NCBI GenBank assembly: GCA_001871755.1 | Contig: MNXL01000300.1 | Span: 1 to 20,447, forward strand | Origin: Anaerolineae bacterium CG2_30_64_16 | GTDB lineage: Bacteria > Chloroflexota > Anaerolineae > CG2-30-64-16 | Direction of reading: 5' to 3' | DNA: 20,447 nucleotides | Shown: positions 7,339 through 15,473 of the stretch, piece after piece | How the letters are laid out: each line of letters begins with the position of its first letter | Numbering within the stretch: the first letter of the stretch is position 1 | Position numbers and translations under genes: made by a program | The notes under the pieces: generated by a model | Seen by the model: the letters and a program-made list of their open reading frames with translations, nothing else | Database searches by the model: none | What the model was told of the DNA's origin: nothing

Positions 7339-8952
7339 TCACGACGTCGGTGTTTCCACAGTCGAACTGGCGTTTGTGTCGTTGGCGGCCGCGGGCTCAG
7401 CGGCAGGCGGAGACCTGAGTTCTGCCTTGGCCGCGAGATTGAAGTCGATTTCCGCAACCAACTGCTCGAAGACATCCTCCGCGATGACGCCATCGCGTTG
7501 CAGCCCCTGGAGTGTGCTGCGCTGCGCGCGCAACAACTCTCCCCGGGCATATTCGAGCTCCGCGCCGACCAGGTCCGGGTTGGTGCGCTGCAGATCCCGC
7601 ACCGTGCGGGCCATGATGGTCGCACGGCCCAGCAGCTCAGGTTTCAAGTTCTCCCAGGCGTGTTCCGAGATGAAGCCGTCCTGGTACATTTCGTCCAGGT
7701 GTGATGCCGCAGCCCGAAAGGCCATCAAGCGCGCATGGCGCATTTCGTATTCGTGTTGCACTGGATCGCGGACGACGACGTGGAGCCACCGCAGGATCGG
7801 CTTCATCGTGGTGCCCTGCACCAACAGGGTGAACAGCACGACCCCGAACGCCATCACTCGCACCAGGTCTCGTTCGGCGCCCAGCGCCGCGGGGAGGCTG
7901 AGGGCCAGCGCCAGGCTGATCGCGCCGCGCAGCCCACCCCAGTTCTGCACGTGTTGCCAGCGCAGCGGCGTGGGATCGGCAAACCGATTGGCGATCCACC
8001 CCAGCCCATAGATGACGACCGAGCGGGCGACCAACACAACCAACACAGCCCACAAGATCGGTTGCCACGATGCGATCAGGGTGGGGATGTTGACCTCCAA
8101 CCCGATCAACAGGAAGACGAAGGAGTTGGCCAGGAAGGCGACGTACTCCCAGAAGTTGAACAGCAGGATGCGGGTCGTCGGACTCATCCCTTGCGGGCCG
8201 ATGTTGCCGTTGACCAGCCCGGCCGTGACCACCGCCAACACGCCGCTGAAATGGAGACGCTCGGCGACCAGATAGGCCCCGAACGCCAGGACCGTGGTCA
8301 GGGCGGTCTCGATCAGATAGTCATCGACCCGGGCGATCAGGCGGGAGAACAGCCAGCCCAGCAGGAAGCCGACCACCGTACCCCCGACGGCCACACGGAT
8401 GAACGCAGCGAGTCCCTCCACCAGATCGAACTTCCCGGTGAGAGCCACCGCCAGCATCAGGTTGAAGATCACGATCGCGGTGCCGTCGTTGAACAGGCTC
8501 TCGCCTTCCACCAGGACCGCGAGTCGCCTTGGCGCTCCCAGGGACCGGAACAGCGCGACCACCGAGACCGGGTCGGTCGCCGCGATCAGCGCGCCGAAGA
8601 TCAGGCCGAGCGGCAGCGACAAGGGCGTCAGCCAGGTGACCAGTCCGCCGACGATCAGAGTGACCAGGATCACGCCAGGGATCGCCAGTAGCGCAATCTG
8701 CGGCAGGTTGCGCCGTAGCTCGTTGATGTTAAGGTGGAACGCCGCTTCGAAGACCAGTGGCGGTACCAGCAGCGCCAGGATCAGGTTCGGCGTCAACTCC
8801 AGGTTAAGGGGTTGCTGAGTGGTGAGCACCAACCCGACGACCACCAGCGCGACTGTGTAGGGAATGCGTAATCGCCGCACGGCGATGGCGACGAGCGAGG
8901 CGACGAGCAGCAGTTCGATGACGAGTGTCTCAGTCGGGATGAGCTGTTCCAT
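7339..8952 (-). CDS. NhaP-type Na+/H+ (or K+/H+) antiporter, CPA1 family
   Basis: Inner-membrane cation/proton exchanger of 537 residues. About the first 390 residues form roughly twelve hydrophobic segments, and the last ~150 are a charged cytoplasmic tail. The CPA1 core is intact: TDPVSVVALFRSLG (126-139) gives the T-D-P unwound-helix motif, and EGESLFNDGTA (149-159) carries the N155-D156 ion-binding pair typical of electroneutral CPA1 exchangers. ATG 8952 follows GAGG with about seven bases of spacing. A promoter is visible upstream (9020-9048). It is first in the series leading to the aminotransferase, serA and DUF1015 genes, but I see no functional link between ion exchange and serine synthesis. 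The exact cation is unknown. Confidence 0.92.
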   Translation of the reverse strand: MEQLIPTETLVIELLLVASLVAIAVRRLRIPYTVALVVVGLVLTTQQPLNLELTPNLILALLVPPLVFEAAFHLNINELRRNLPQIALLAIPGVILVTLIVGGLVTWLTPLSLPLGLIFGALIAATDPVSVVALFRSLGAPRRLAVLVEGESLFNDGTAIVIFNLMLAVALTGKFDLVEGLAAFIRVAVGGTVVGFLLGWLFSRLIARVDDYLIETALTTVLAFGAYLVAERLHFSGVLAVVTAGLVNGNIGPQGMSPTTRILLFNFWEYVAFLANSFVFLLIGLEVNIPTLIASWQPILWAVLVVLVARSVVIYGLGWIANRFADPTPLRWQHVQNWGGLRGAISLALALSLPAALGAERDLVRVMAFGVVLFTLLVQGTTMKPILRWLHVVVRDPVQHEYEMRHARLMAFRAAASHLDEMYQDGFISEHAWENLKPELLGRATIMARTVRDLQRTNPDLVGAELEYARGELLRAQRSTLQGLQRDGVIAEDVFEQLVAEIDFNLAAKAELRSPPAAEPAAANDTNASSTVETPTS

Positions 8953-9019
8953 GGTTGTCCCTCAATCGGCCCGCGGGGCCTCCGTTGGTCCGCGGGGATT
9001 ACGTGTACGTCGTGGCGAT

Positions 9020-9048
9020 AGTATAACCGATATCGGCGGATTTGTCAC
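9020..9048 (-). promoter_or_regulatory. Promoter for the nhaP-type antiporter and following genes
   Basis: On the minus strand, GTGACA (9043-9048) and TATACT (9020-9025) are 17 bases apart and match sigma-70-like -35 and -10 elements. They lie about 70 bases upstream of the antiporter ATG in the divergent gap shared with the HAD gene. Confidence 0.6.
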
Positions 9049-9094
9049 ACGGCGGATTATGGGTTTTGAGAGGGGCGATCCGAATACTCGTAAC

Positions 9095-9123
9095 TTGCGC
9101 CATCGCGACATCTGGTTTACAGT
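9095..9123 (+). promoter_or_regulatory. Promoter for the HAD hydrolase gene
   Basis: TTGCGC (9095-9100) and TACAGT (9118-9123) are 17 bases apart, upstream of the HAD gene. The -35 resembles the TTGCGA of the glnS and tRNA-Gln promoters in this window. It leaves a leader of about 50 bases before the ATG. Confidence 0.5.
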
Positions 9124-9132
9124 GCGTTCCTG

Positions 9133-9172
9133 TGCCGCAGGCGTGGCAAGTCTGCGGCAGACTTGCTTGGAG
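9133..9172 (+). promoter_or_regulatory. Leader with two mutually exclusive hairpins next to the ribosome binding site
   Basis: TGCCGCAG (9133-9140) pairs perfectly with CTGCGGCA (9152-9159). Alternatively GCAAGTCTG (9146-9154) pairs perfectly with CAGACTTGC (9158-9166) around a three-base loop. The stems share bases and cannot coexist. The second ends three bases before the GGAG of the HAD gene (9169-9172). Confidence 0.45.
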
Positions 9173-9178
9173 AAGCTG

Positions 9179-10168
9179 ATGTCTAACCTCATCGTCATGC
9201 CTGGATTGGGGGAGTTCGCCGCTGACGCCGGCCTGGAATGGCTGGATGCGTCCAGTGACGGGCGGTTTCGGGTCGGCGCGGATGGGGTGGTCGCGATCGC
9301 GGCCACCGGCGATCGCAAAGTGGAGTTCGTCGCGTTTCGCGCTCACACCTTGGGTTGCGTCCGGTCCGCGTTGGGCTACTCCGCCTACTATCCGGTTCAT
9401 CCGGTGCAGTTGGAGAGGCCGGTGCGGGCCGTGCTGATGGACCTCGATGGCACCAGCGTACGCAGCGAGGATTTCTGGATCTGGATCATCGAGATGACCA
9501 CCGCCTCGCTGTTGGGGGATCCGCGTTTCGAGCTCGCACAAGCCGATCTGCCGTTTGTATCGGGCCACAGTGTGTCGGAGCATCTTCAGTATTGCATCAT
9601 GAAGTATTGCCCGGACCGCCCGCTGGAAGATGCGCGGCGATACTATTTTGAGCATACTCGCCGGGAGATGGGGGCGATCCTGGCAGGCGGGGGGCGCGCT
9701 GCTGCCTTCACACCCGCCGTCGGTCTTAAGGATTTTTTGCTAACGCTCAGAGGCTGGGGGGTCAAGATCGGCCTGGTGACATCCGGGTTGTTCGAAAAGG
9801 CCTATCCCGAGATCCTGGCGGCTTTTCGCACGATGAGGCTTGGAGATCCCCGCGCGTTCTACGACGCGATCATCACGGCCGGCTACCCGCTGCGCCCGGG
9901 CGAGGTGGGCACGCTCGGCGAGCTGTCACCCAAGCCGCATCCCTGGCTTTACGCCGAGGTGGCGCGGGTGGGCCTGGGGATCCCGTTCGAGGCGCGGCAT
10001 CACGTGGTGGGCCTCGAGGATAGCGGCGCGGGGGTGTGCGCCATCCGATTGGCCGGGTTTTCGGCCATCGGCCTGGCGGGTGGGAACATCATCGATAGCG
10101 GCACGCGCGTGTTGTGTAGTCACTACTGCGACACCCTCACCGATGCCCTGCGCGTGATCACGGCGTAG
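9179..10168 (+). CDS. HAD-superfamily hydrolase (beta-phosphoglucomutase-like)
   Basis: Predicted cytoplasmic phosphatase or phosphomutase of 329 residues. The four HAD motifs are in order: DLDGT (nucleophile D88, acid/base D90), T201 in LVTSG, K252 in SPKPHP, and the metal-binding acids E280-D281 in GLEDSGAG. The GLEDSxxG form of motif IV and the ~100-residue cap after motif I place it with the beta-PGM/phosphatase subgroup, not SerB. Residues 1-80 precede the HAD core and match no domain I recognise. ATG 9179 has GGAG six bases upstream; the longer open frame from 8864 would overlap the divergent promoter and antiporter start, so I reject it. The substrate is unknown. The gene stands alone, diverging from the antiporter series. 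Confidence 0.88.
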   Translation: MSNLIVMPGLGEFAADAGLEWLDASSDGRFRVGADGVVAIAATGDRKVEFVAFRAHTLGCVRSALGYSAYYPVHPVQLERPVRAVLMDLDGTSVRSEDFWIWIIEMTTASLLGDPRFELAQADLPFVSGHSVSEHLQYCIMKYCPDRPLEDARRYYFEHTRREMGAILAGGGRAAAFTPAVGLKDFLLTLRGWGVKIGLVTSGLFEKAYPEILAAFRTMRLGDPRAFYDAIITAGYPLRPGEVGTLGELSPKPHPWLYAEVARVGLGIPFEARHHVVGLEDSGAGVCAIRLAGFSAIGLAGGNIIDSGTRVLCSHYCDTLTDALRVITA

Positions 10169-10190
10169 CAGCATGCCGGTCGGTCTCTGG

Positions 10191-10228
10191 GGAAAAAGCA
10201 AGCAGCCCGACATCATTGGCGGGCTGCT
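10191..10228 (-). terminator. Intrinsic terminator of the first tRNA-Gln gene
   Basis: AGCAGCCCG (10201-10209) and CGGGCTGCT (10220-10228) form a perfect 9-bp stem with a ten-base loop. On the minus strand the stem is followed by TGC and five T residues (10193-10197). It lies about 40 bases past the tRNA 3' end and just after the end of the HAD gene, whose transcript may also meet this hairpin. Confidence 0.8.
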
Positions 10229-10265
10229 GTGCAGAAAAATCGGTGGACTCGAAGTCCACCCCAGG

Positions 10266-10337
10266 CTCGGGGACAGGGATTCGAACCCCGAATTTCTGAT
10301 CCAGAGTCAGATGTTTTGCCGATTAAACTATCCCCGA
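10266..10337 (-). tRNA. tRNA-Gln (anticodon CUG), copy 1
   Basis: A 72-base cloverleaf folds on the minus strand: acceptor TCGGGGA/TCCCCGA, D arm GTTT/AAAC with GG in the loop, anticodon stem TCTGA/TCAGA with loop CTCTGGA, and T arm CGGGG/CCCTG around TTCGAAT. The anticodon CTG (10302-10304) reads CAG glutamine codons. U1-A72, G3-C70, G10 and discriminator G73 agree with known GlnRS identity elements. CCA is not encoded. The gene lies upstream of, and opposite to, glnS and has its own promoter and terminator. Confidence 0.96.
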
Positions 10338-10348
10338 AAGCGGGCATG

Positions 10349-10377
10349 ATTGTAGCATGGGACAGGCGTTTTCGCAA
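10349..10377 (-). promoter_or_regulatory. Promoter of tRNA-Gln copy 1
   Basis: On the minus strand TTGCGA (10372-10377) and TACAAT (10349-10354) are 17 bases apart, and TGC directly before TACAAT gives an extended -10. The tRNA begins 11 bases after the -10 box. The same elements and spacing occur at copy 2. Confidence 0.85.
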
Positions 10378-10428
10378 GTTCGCGTCCCATTCTTTGCAGC
10401 GCGCGGCCGCCGACCGGTGAAAGGCGAT

Positions 10429-10457
10429 TTGCGAGGGCTGGAGGGCCGTGATAGAAT
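10429..10457 (+). promoter_or_regulatory. Promoter of glnS
   Basis: TTGCGA (10429-10434) and TAGAAT (10452-10457) are 17 bases apart, with TGA before the -10 as an extended element. The -35 hexamer is identical to that of both tRNA-Gln promoters. Transcription would start near 10464. Confidence 0.65.
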
Positions 10458-10755
10458 GGACAAGTGACCCGCCCGTCGCACCGTTGCCCAGCTTGACAAT
10501 GTCACATTCGCGGTCAACCTGGCCCACCGGAGGCTGCATCCTTCGACCGGCTCAGGACAGGCGCCATCCGGCTACGACGTGGAAGCCCCGCTGGGGCTAG
10601 TCTTGAGGCCCGTGGGGTCTTGCACTTCGTAGCCCGGTTCGTTCACGGTCGGGCGGGCACGCACGACGCGACCGCTTCATGGGAATCTGACATTGTCGGA
10701 CTATCTACATCGACGGACTTGGGGTAAGAAAAGGGAGGAGAAGGGAGCTAGGGAG

Positions 10756-12444
<1,689 letters not shown>

Positions 12445-12460
12445 GGGAACGCGTCTCAAC

Positions 12461-12498
12461 AAAAAGGCTGGCCAATCAATGTCATTGATCGGCCGGCC
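12461..12498 (-). terminator. Intrinsic terminator of the second tRNA-Gln gene
   Basis: On the minus strand a stem of about 15 pairs (12483-12498 against 12466-12481, one mismatch and one G-U pair) with a tiny loop is followed by five T residues (12461-12465). It lies seven bases past the tRNA 3' end. The plus-strand side lacks a T-run, so it is a weak terminator for glnS at best. Confidence 0.88.
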
Positions 12499-12504
12499 TT
12501 CAGG

Positions 12505-12576
12505 CTCGGGGACAGGGATTCGAACCCCAAATTTCTGATCCAGAGTCAGATGTTTTGCCGGTTAAACTATCCCCGA
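12505..12576 (-). tRNA. tRNA-Gln (anticodon CUG), copy 2
   Basis: The cloverleaf is the same as in copy 1, with only two base differences in 72, one in the D loop and one in the T stem (a U-G pair here). The anticodon CTG is at 12541-12543; discriminator G73 and U1-A72 are kept and CCA is not encoded. It lies between the end of glnS and the end of gltX, and has its own promoter and terminator. Confidence 0.96.
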
Positions 12577-12614
12577 AAATCGGTCGAAAGTCGGCCGAAG
12601 GCCGGTCGACTTTC
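12577..12614 (-). promoter_or_regulatory. Hairpin leader between promoter and tRNA-Gln copy 2
   Basis: The transcript would begin with a hairpin absent from copy 1: CGAAAGTCG-A-CCG pairs with CGG-C-CGACTTTCG, that is 12 pairs around one mismatch, immediately 5' of the mature tRNA. It may be a processing signal or simply an inserted palindrome. Confidence 0.5.
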
Positions 12615-12620
12615 GGTCCC

Positions 12621-12649
12621 ATTGTAGCATCGCATCCCGCTTTTCGCAA
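12621..12649 (-). promoter_or_regulatory. Promoter of tRNA-Gln copy 2
   Basis: On the minus strand TTGCGA (12644-12649) and TACAAT (12621-12626) are 17 bases apart with TGC before the -10, identical in elements and spacing to copy 1. It lies just past the gltX stop codon. Confidence 0.85.
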
Positions 12650-12664
12650 GTCCGGGTTGAATGC

Positions 12665-14185
12665 TCAACCGGTTGATTCCGCGGCCACCAGAGTCCGCAA
12701 GGACGCCTCGGCCTGGGCGCAGCGTGCCAGCGTGCGCTCTCGCCCCAGCGCGATCATGCTGCCGAACAGCGGCGGGGCTACCTCTTTGCCGGTGGTGGCC
12801 ACGCGCAGGATGCCGAACAGTTGGCCCGTCTTCAGACCCAGCTCCTGGGCGAGATCGCGCAGGGGACCTTCCAGCGCCTCCTCCGTGAACGGCAGCCCGG
12901 CCAGCAGCTTGTGTGCGGCCTCCAGCGCGGCCAGCGAGCCGGCCGCATCGAGCTTCTTGGCGATCAACATCTGCGGGTCGTAGCTGAGCTTAGCCACGAA
13001 CGCGAAATCCAGCCACGCGGCCGCTTCGGCCAGCGTTTTGAGCCGCTCCTGGATCAACGGCGCCAAGGTTGGCAGCGCGGGATCCTCGGCCAGGGTCTCG
13101 ACCGGTATCCCCAAATCGCGCGCCAGGAACGGCGCCAGCCGCCCGGTCAGGTCCGGGATGCTGAGCTGGCGGATGTAGTGACCATTCATCCAGTCCAGCT
13201 TGCTCAGCGGCAGCGCGCCCGGCGACGCGTTGATGTGCGGGATGTCGAACGCGGCGATCGCCTGCTCTCGGCTGAACAGGTCGGTGTCCGCGCTGTAGGA
13301 CCAGCCCAGGATCGCCAGGAAGTTGAACATCGCCTCCGGCAGATAGCCGGCCTGGCGATACTCGCGGATGTAGGTCAGCAACTCCTCCCCGCCCTCGCCC
13401 TTTTTCTTGCGCTTACTCAACTTGCCGACGCCGCTGGGATCCAGGATGAGGGGGAGATGGGCGTAGACCGGCATCTCCCAGCCGAAGGCGCGATACAGGT
13501 TGACGTGCAGCGGCACGCTGTTGAGCCATTCATCCCCGCGCAAGATGTGAGTGATCTCCATGAGGTGATCGTCCACCACGTTCGCCAGGTGGTAAGTCGG
13601 GAAGCCGTCCGACTTGAGCAAGATCGGGTCGATGATCTGGCGATTGTCGAACGTGATGACCCCGCGCAGGGCGTCGGTGAAACTGGTCTCGCCCGCCAAC
13701 GGCATCGCCAGGCGCACGACGGCCGGCGTGGCCGCGGCTGCGTATTCAGCGCGCTGCGTTGCGGTCAGATGGCGGCAGTGGCGGTCGTAGCCGGTGTTTT
13801 CCTTGCGAGCTTGCTGTGCTCGGCGCAAGGCGCCCAGCCGCGCCTCCGAGCAGTAGCAGCGATACGCGTGCCCATGCTCCACCAGCCACCCGGCCCATTC
13901 ATGGTAGATCGGCAGCCGCTCCGATTGGAAGTAGGGGCCATGGGGGCCACCAACCTCAGGCCCCTCGTCCCAATCCAGCCCGAGCCAGCGCAGGCTGTCC
14001 ATCGCATCCTGCAGGGCATCGGCCACAAAGCGGGTCCGGTCGGTGTCTTCGATGCGCAAGATGAAGGCGCCGCCGGTGTGCCGTGCATACAGCCAGTTGA
14101 AGAGCGCGGTGCGAGCGCTGCCGAGGTGGAAATAGCCTGTCGGGCTAGGCGCCATACGCACGCGCACGGGATAGTTGGGGGTCAT
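12665..14185 (-). CDS. gltX: Glutamyl-tRNA synthetase
   Basis: Class I synthetase that charges tRNA-Glu; 506 residues, in the family's normal range. The first signature is PSPTGYFHLGS (13-23, HLGS replacing HIGH), and KLSKR (255-259) is the KMSKS equivalent. The C-terminal ~190 residues correspond to the helical anticodon-binding region. I place the start at ATG 14185, directly before the conserved YPVRVRMAPSPTG. The open frame continues to 14281, but that extension translates the octamer repeat and vector-like low-complexity sequence (IYQLTNLP). The Shine-Dalgarno is weak (AGAAAAGA). With glnS present, this enzyme is probably the discriminating type, although no residue I can see proves it. 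Confidence 0.96.
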   Translation of the reverse strand: MTPNYPVRVRMAPSPTGYFHLGSARTALFNWLYARHTGGAFILRIEDTDRTRFVADALQDAMDSLRWLGLDWDEGPEVGGPHGPYFQSERLPIYHEWAGWLVEHGHAYRCYCSEARLGALRRAQQARKENTGYDRHCRHLTATQRAEYAAAATPAVVRLAMPLAGETSFTDALRGVITFDNRQIIDPILLKSDGFPTYHLANVVDDHLMEITHILRGDEWLNSVPLHVNLYRAFGWEMPVYAHLPLILDPSGVGKLSKRKKKGEGGEELLTYIREYRQAGYLPEAMFNFLAILGWSYSADTDLFSREQAIAAFDIPHINASPGALPLSKLDWMNGHYIRQLSIPDLTGRLAPFLARDLGIPVETLAEDPALPTLAPLIQERLKTLAEAAAWLDFAFVAKLSYDPQMLIAKKLDAAGSLAALEAAHKLLAGLPFTEEALEGPLRDLAQELGLKTGQLFGILRVATTGKEVAPPLFGSMIALGRERTLARCAQAEASLRTLVAAESTG

Positions 14186-14214
14186 GGTCTTTTCTTTGTG
14201 GTATTGGTGGAGGG

Positions 14215-14294
14215 GTAAATTGGTAAGTTGGTAAATTGGTGGATTTGTTCTGTCGCGCCAGCCAGTCCACCAATCTACCAATCTACCAATCTAC
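14215..14294. repeat. Head-to-head octanucleotide repeat tracts (locus 2)
   Basis: Four units (GTAAATTG, GTAAGTTG, GTAAATTG, GTGGATTT) at 14215-14246, a 24-base spacer, then three CAATCTAC units at 14271-14294 in the opposite orientation. These are the same octamers and the same head-to-head layout as at 5972-6238. The element fills most of the gap between the lipoprotein gene, whose TGA lies four bases from the tract, and gltX. Confidence 0.9.
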
Positions 14295-14298
14295 CATC

Positions 14299-15330
14299 TC
14301 ACTTCGCCTGAAACGACTGGGCGCTCTGCTCGATGACGGGCAATACCGTGGTGGCCAGCGCCGGATCAAGCGTGTAGCTCAAGATCCACAGATTGGCGCC
14401 GGCTGCGACCAGGTATTGATAGCCCTTGGCGGTGATCGCCTGGCCCGCACTGTTGGTCATCGCAAAGCTGTACGCGATCCGTGCGGCAGGGAAACCGCCG
14501 ATGTTCAGGTTTGCCAGGGTCTCCTCGACGTCGAAGCCAAGCTGACGATATTGGCCGACGATGCTCCCGACGAGCAGTGCCATGTCCGCGCCCTGGCTGC
14601 TGCCCAGCTCGGTGCGCCGGATGTTCAGGTTGTTGATCGTCGGGTCGGCCCCGGTGTTGTCGAACGCCCAGAGGTACACGCCCTGGAGCGACTCGGGTCC
14701 GCCGATGATGCCGGCCAGATCCGGGTTGTGGGCCTGGAACTCCGCGAACAGCTCGTTCAAATCGCCCTGATCGACCTCGAGCGTGGTCCACGTGGCCGGC
14801 AGCCAGAGGATCAGCCGCGGCGTCTCGTGTCGGGTCCAGCCTTCCGGCGTCGGCGTGCCGGGGATCGTGGTCGGGGGCAGGGGAGGCGCGTTTGGCTTTG
14901 GAGGGGCAGTAACATCATTTCCATACTTCAGCTCCATGAAGTCCTTTATGAACTTTTCGAACAGTCCAGCGGCTTCCTGTGCCAATCTATCGGCTTTTCC
15001 AGAATCGTTGTCCATGAAAGCAGTGTAGGATTCGATAGACTTGTCCATGTAGGCCATGAGTTCGTCTTGAACATGTTTGGCACATTGGGGTGCTTTAAGG
15101 TCATTGACTTGCCGGCGAATGCTTTGCATTTGCGCAATGACTGGCGACAAGGCGATGCGGGCTGTGTGAGAGGCCAGGTTTGTGCTATCGTCCCAATCGT
15201 CAAAGAGCGCTTCCATCTTCGTGATGAAGTCTTTGGATTGCTTGCTGCAGGACACAGGTGTGCACGCGGCCAGCAAAGTGGCCAGCAACAGACTCATTAA
15301 GACCAGCCGGGTGTGGGATAGCTGACTCAT
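14299..15330 (-). CDS. Putative lipoprotein, two-domain
   Basis: Secreted, lipid-anchored protein of 343 residues with unknown function. ATG 15330 follows AGGAGA at eight bases. The open frame extends to 15414, but the signal sequence begins at this ATG. Residues 1-22 are a lipoprotein signal and L20-A21-A22-C23 is the lipobox. Residues 24-138 are helical and charged, with cysteines 28 and 83. A proline/threonine-rich linker (142-163) leads to a C-terminal domain (165-343) beginning GWTRHETPRLILWLPATW, which looks like a PsbP/LpqN-type fold seen in bacterial lipoproteins; this is a pattern impression only. Composition changes at the linker: two 60-base lines in the N-terminal half count 45-48% GC, two in the C-terminal half 63-72%. 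The gene is downstream of rodA. Confidence 0.8.
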   Translation of the reverse strand: MSQLSHTRLVLMSLLLATLLAACTPVSCSKQSKDFITKMEALFDDWDDSTNLASHTARIALSPVIAQMQSIRRQVNDLKAPQCAKHVQDELMAYMDKSIESYTAFMDNDSGKADRLAQEAAGLFEKFIKDFMELKYGNDVTAPPKPNAPPLPPTTIPGTPTPEGWTRHETPRLILWLPATWTTLEVDQGDLNELFAEFQAHNPDLAGIIGGPESLQGVYLWAFDNTGADPTINNLNIRRTELGSSQGADMALLVGSIVGQYRQLGFDVEETLANLNIGGFPAARIAYSFAMTNSAGQAITAKGYQYLVAAGANLWILSYTLDPALATTVLPVIEQSAQSFQAK

Positions 15331-15448
15331 TGAACTTATCTCCTGATTGTTTGCCTGCTGGCTGTGGCCCCAGGGCAGGGATACAGAACAGGCACTCTGG
15401 ACCAGCGTGGGCATGACTTATGTGATTGTGCCTGGTTTGTCAGGGCCG

Positions 15449-15464
15449 GAGCGCTGAAGCGCTC
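15449..15464. repeat. Small palindrome between rodA and the lipoprotein gene
   Basis: GAGCGCT-GA-AGCGCTC is a perfect 7-bp inverted repeat with a two-base loop, about 10 bases past the rodA stop codon. No T-run follows on the minus strand, so it is a repeat or weak processing signal and not a clear terminator. Confidence 0.5.
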
Positions 15465-15473
15465 ACTACGAAC

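Larger units (their letters stand above)
10338..10755. other. Intergenic region between tRNA-Gln copy 1 and glnS
   Basis: This 418-base gap holds two divergent promoters and a glnS leader of roughly 290 bases. The leader contains two small hairpins in a row: AGCCCC/GGGGCT (10584-10598) and AGGCCC/GGGTCT (10606-10620, one G-U pair). It also contains CCTTCGACCGGCTCAGGACA (10540-10559), part of which (CGGCTCAGGACA) recurs near 20140-20155 on the minus strand. I find no T-box sequence, no T-tailed hairpin and no convincing small gene. Confidence 0.5.

Noticed and set aside
6304..7704. Plus-strand open frame of 466 codons
   Set aside because: Antisense to the aminotransferase and antiporter genes, both of which have intact motifs on the minus strand.
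9179..10168. HAD protein as the missing phosphoserine phosphatase
   Set aside because: Motif IV is GLEDSGAG, as in beta-phosphoglucomutase-like enzymes, and not the GDGxND form of SerB; the gene is also divergent from the serine cluster.
10464..10755. T-box riboswitch upstream of glnS
   Set aside because: No T-box core sequence, specifier loop or terminator/antiterminator pair can be found in the leader.
12821..14218. Plus-strand open frame of 465 codons
   Set aside because: Antisense to gltX; no recognisable domain.
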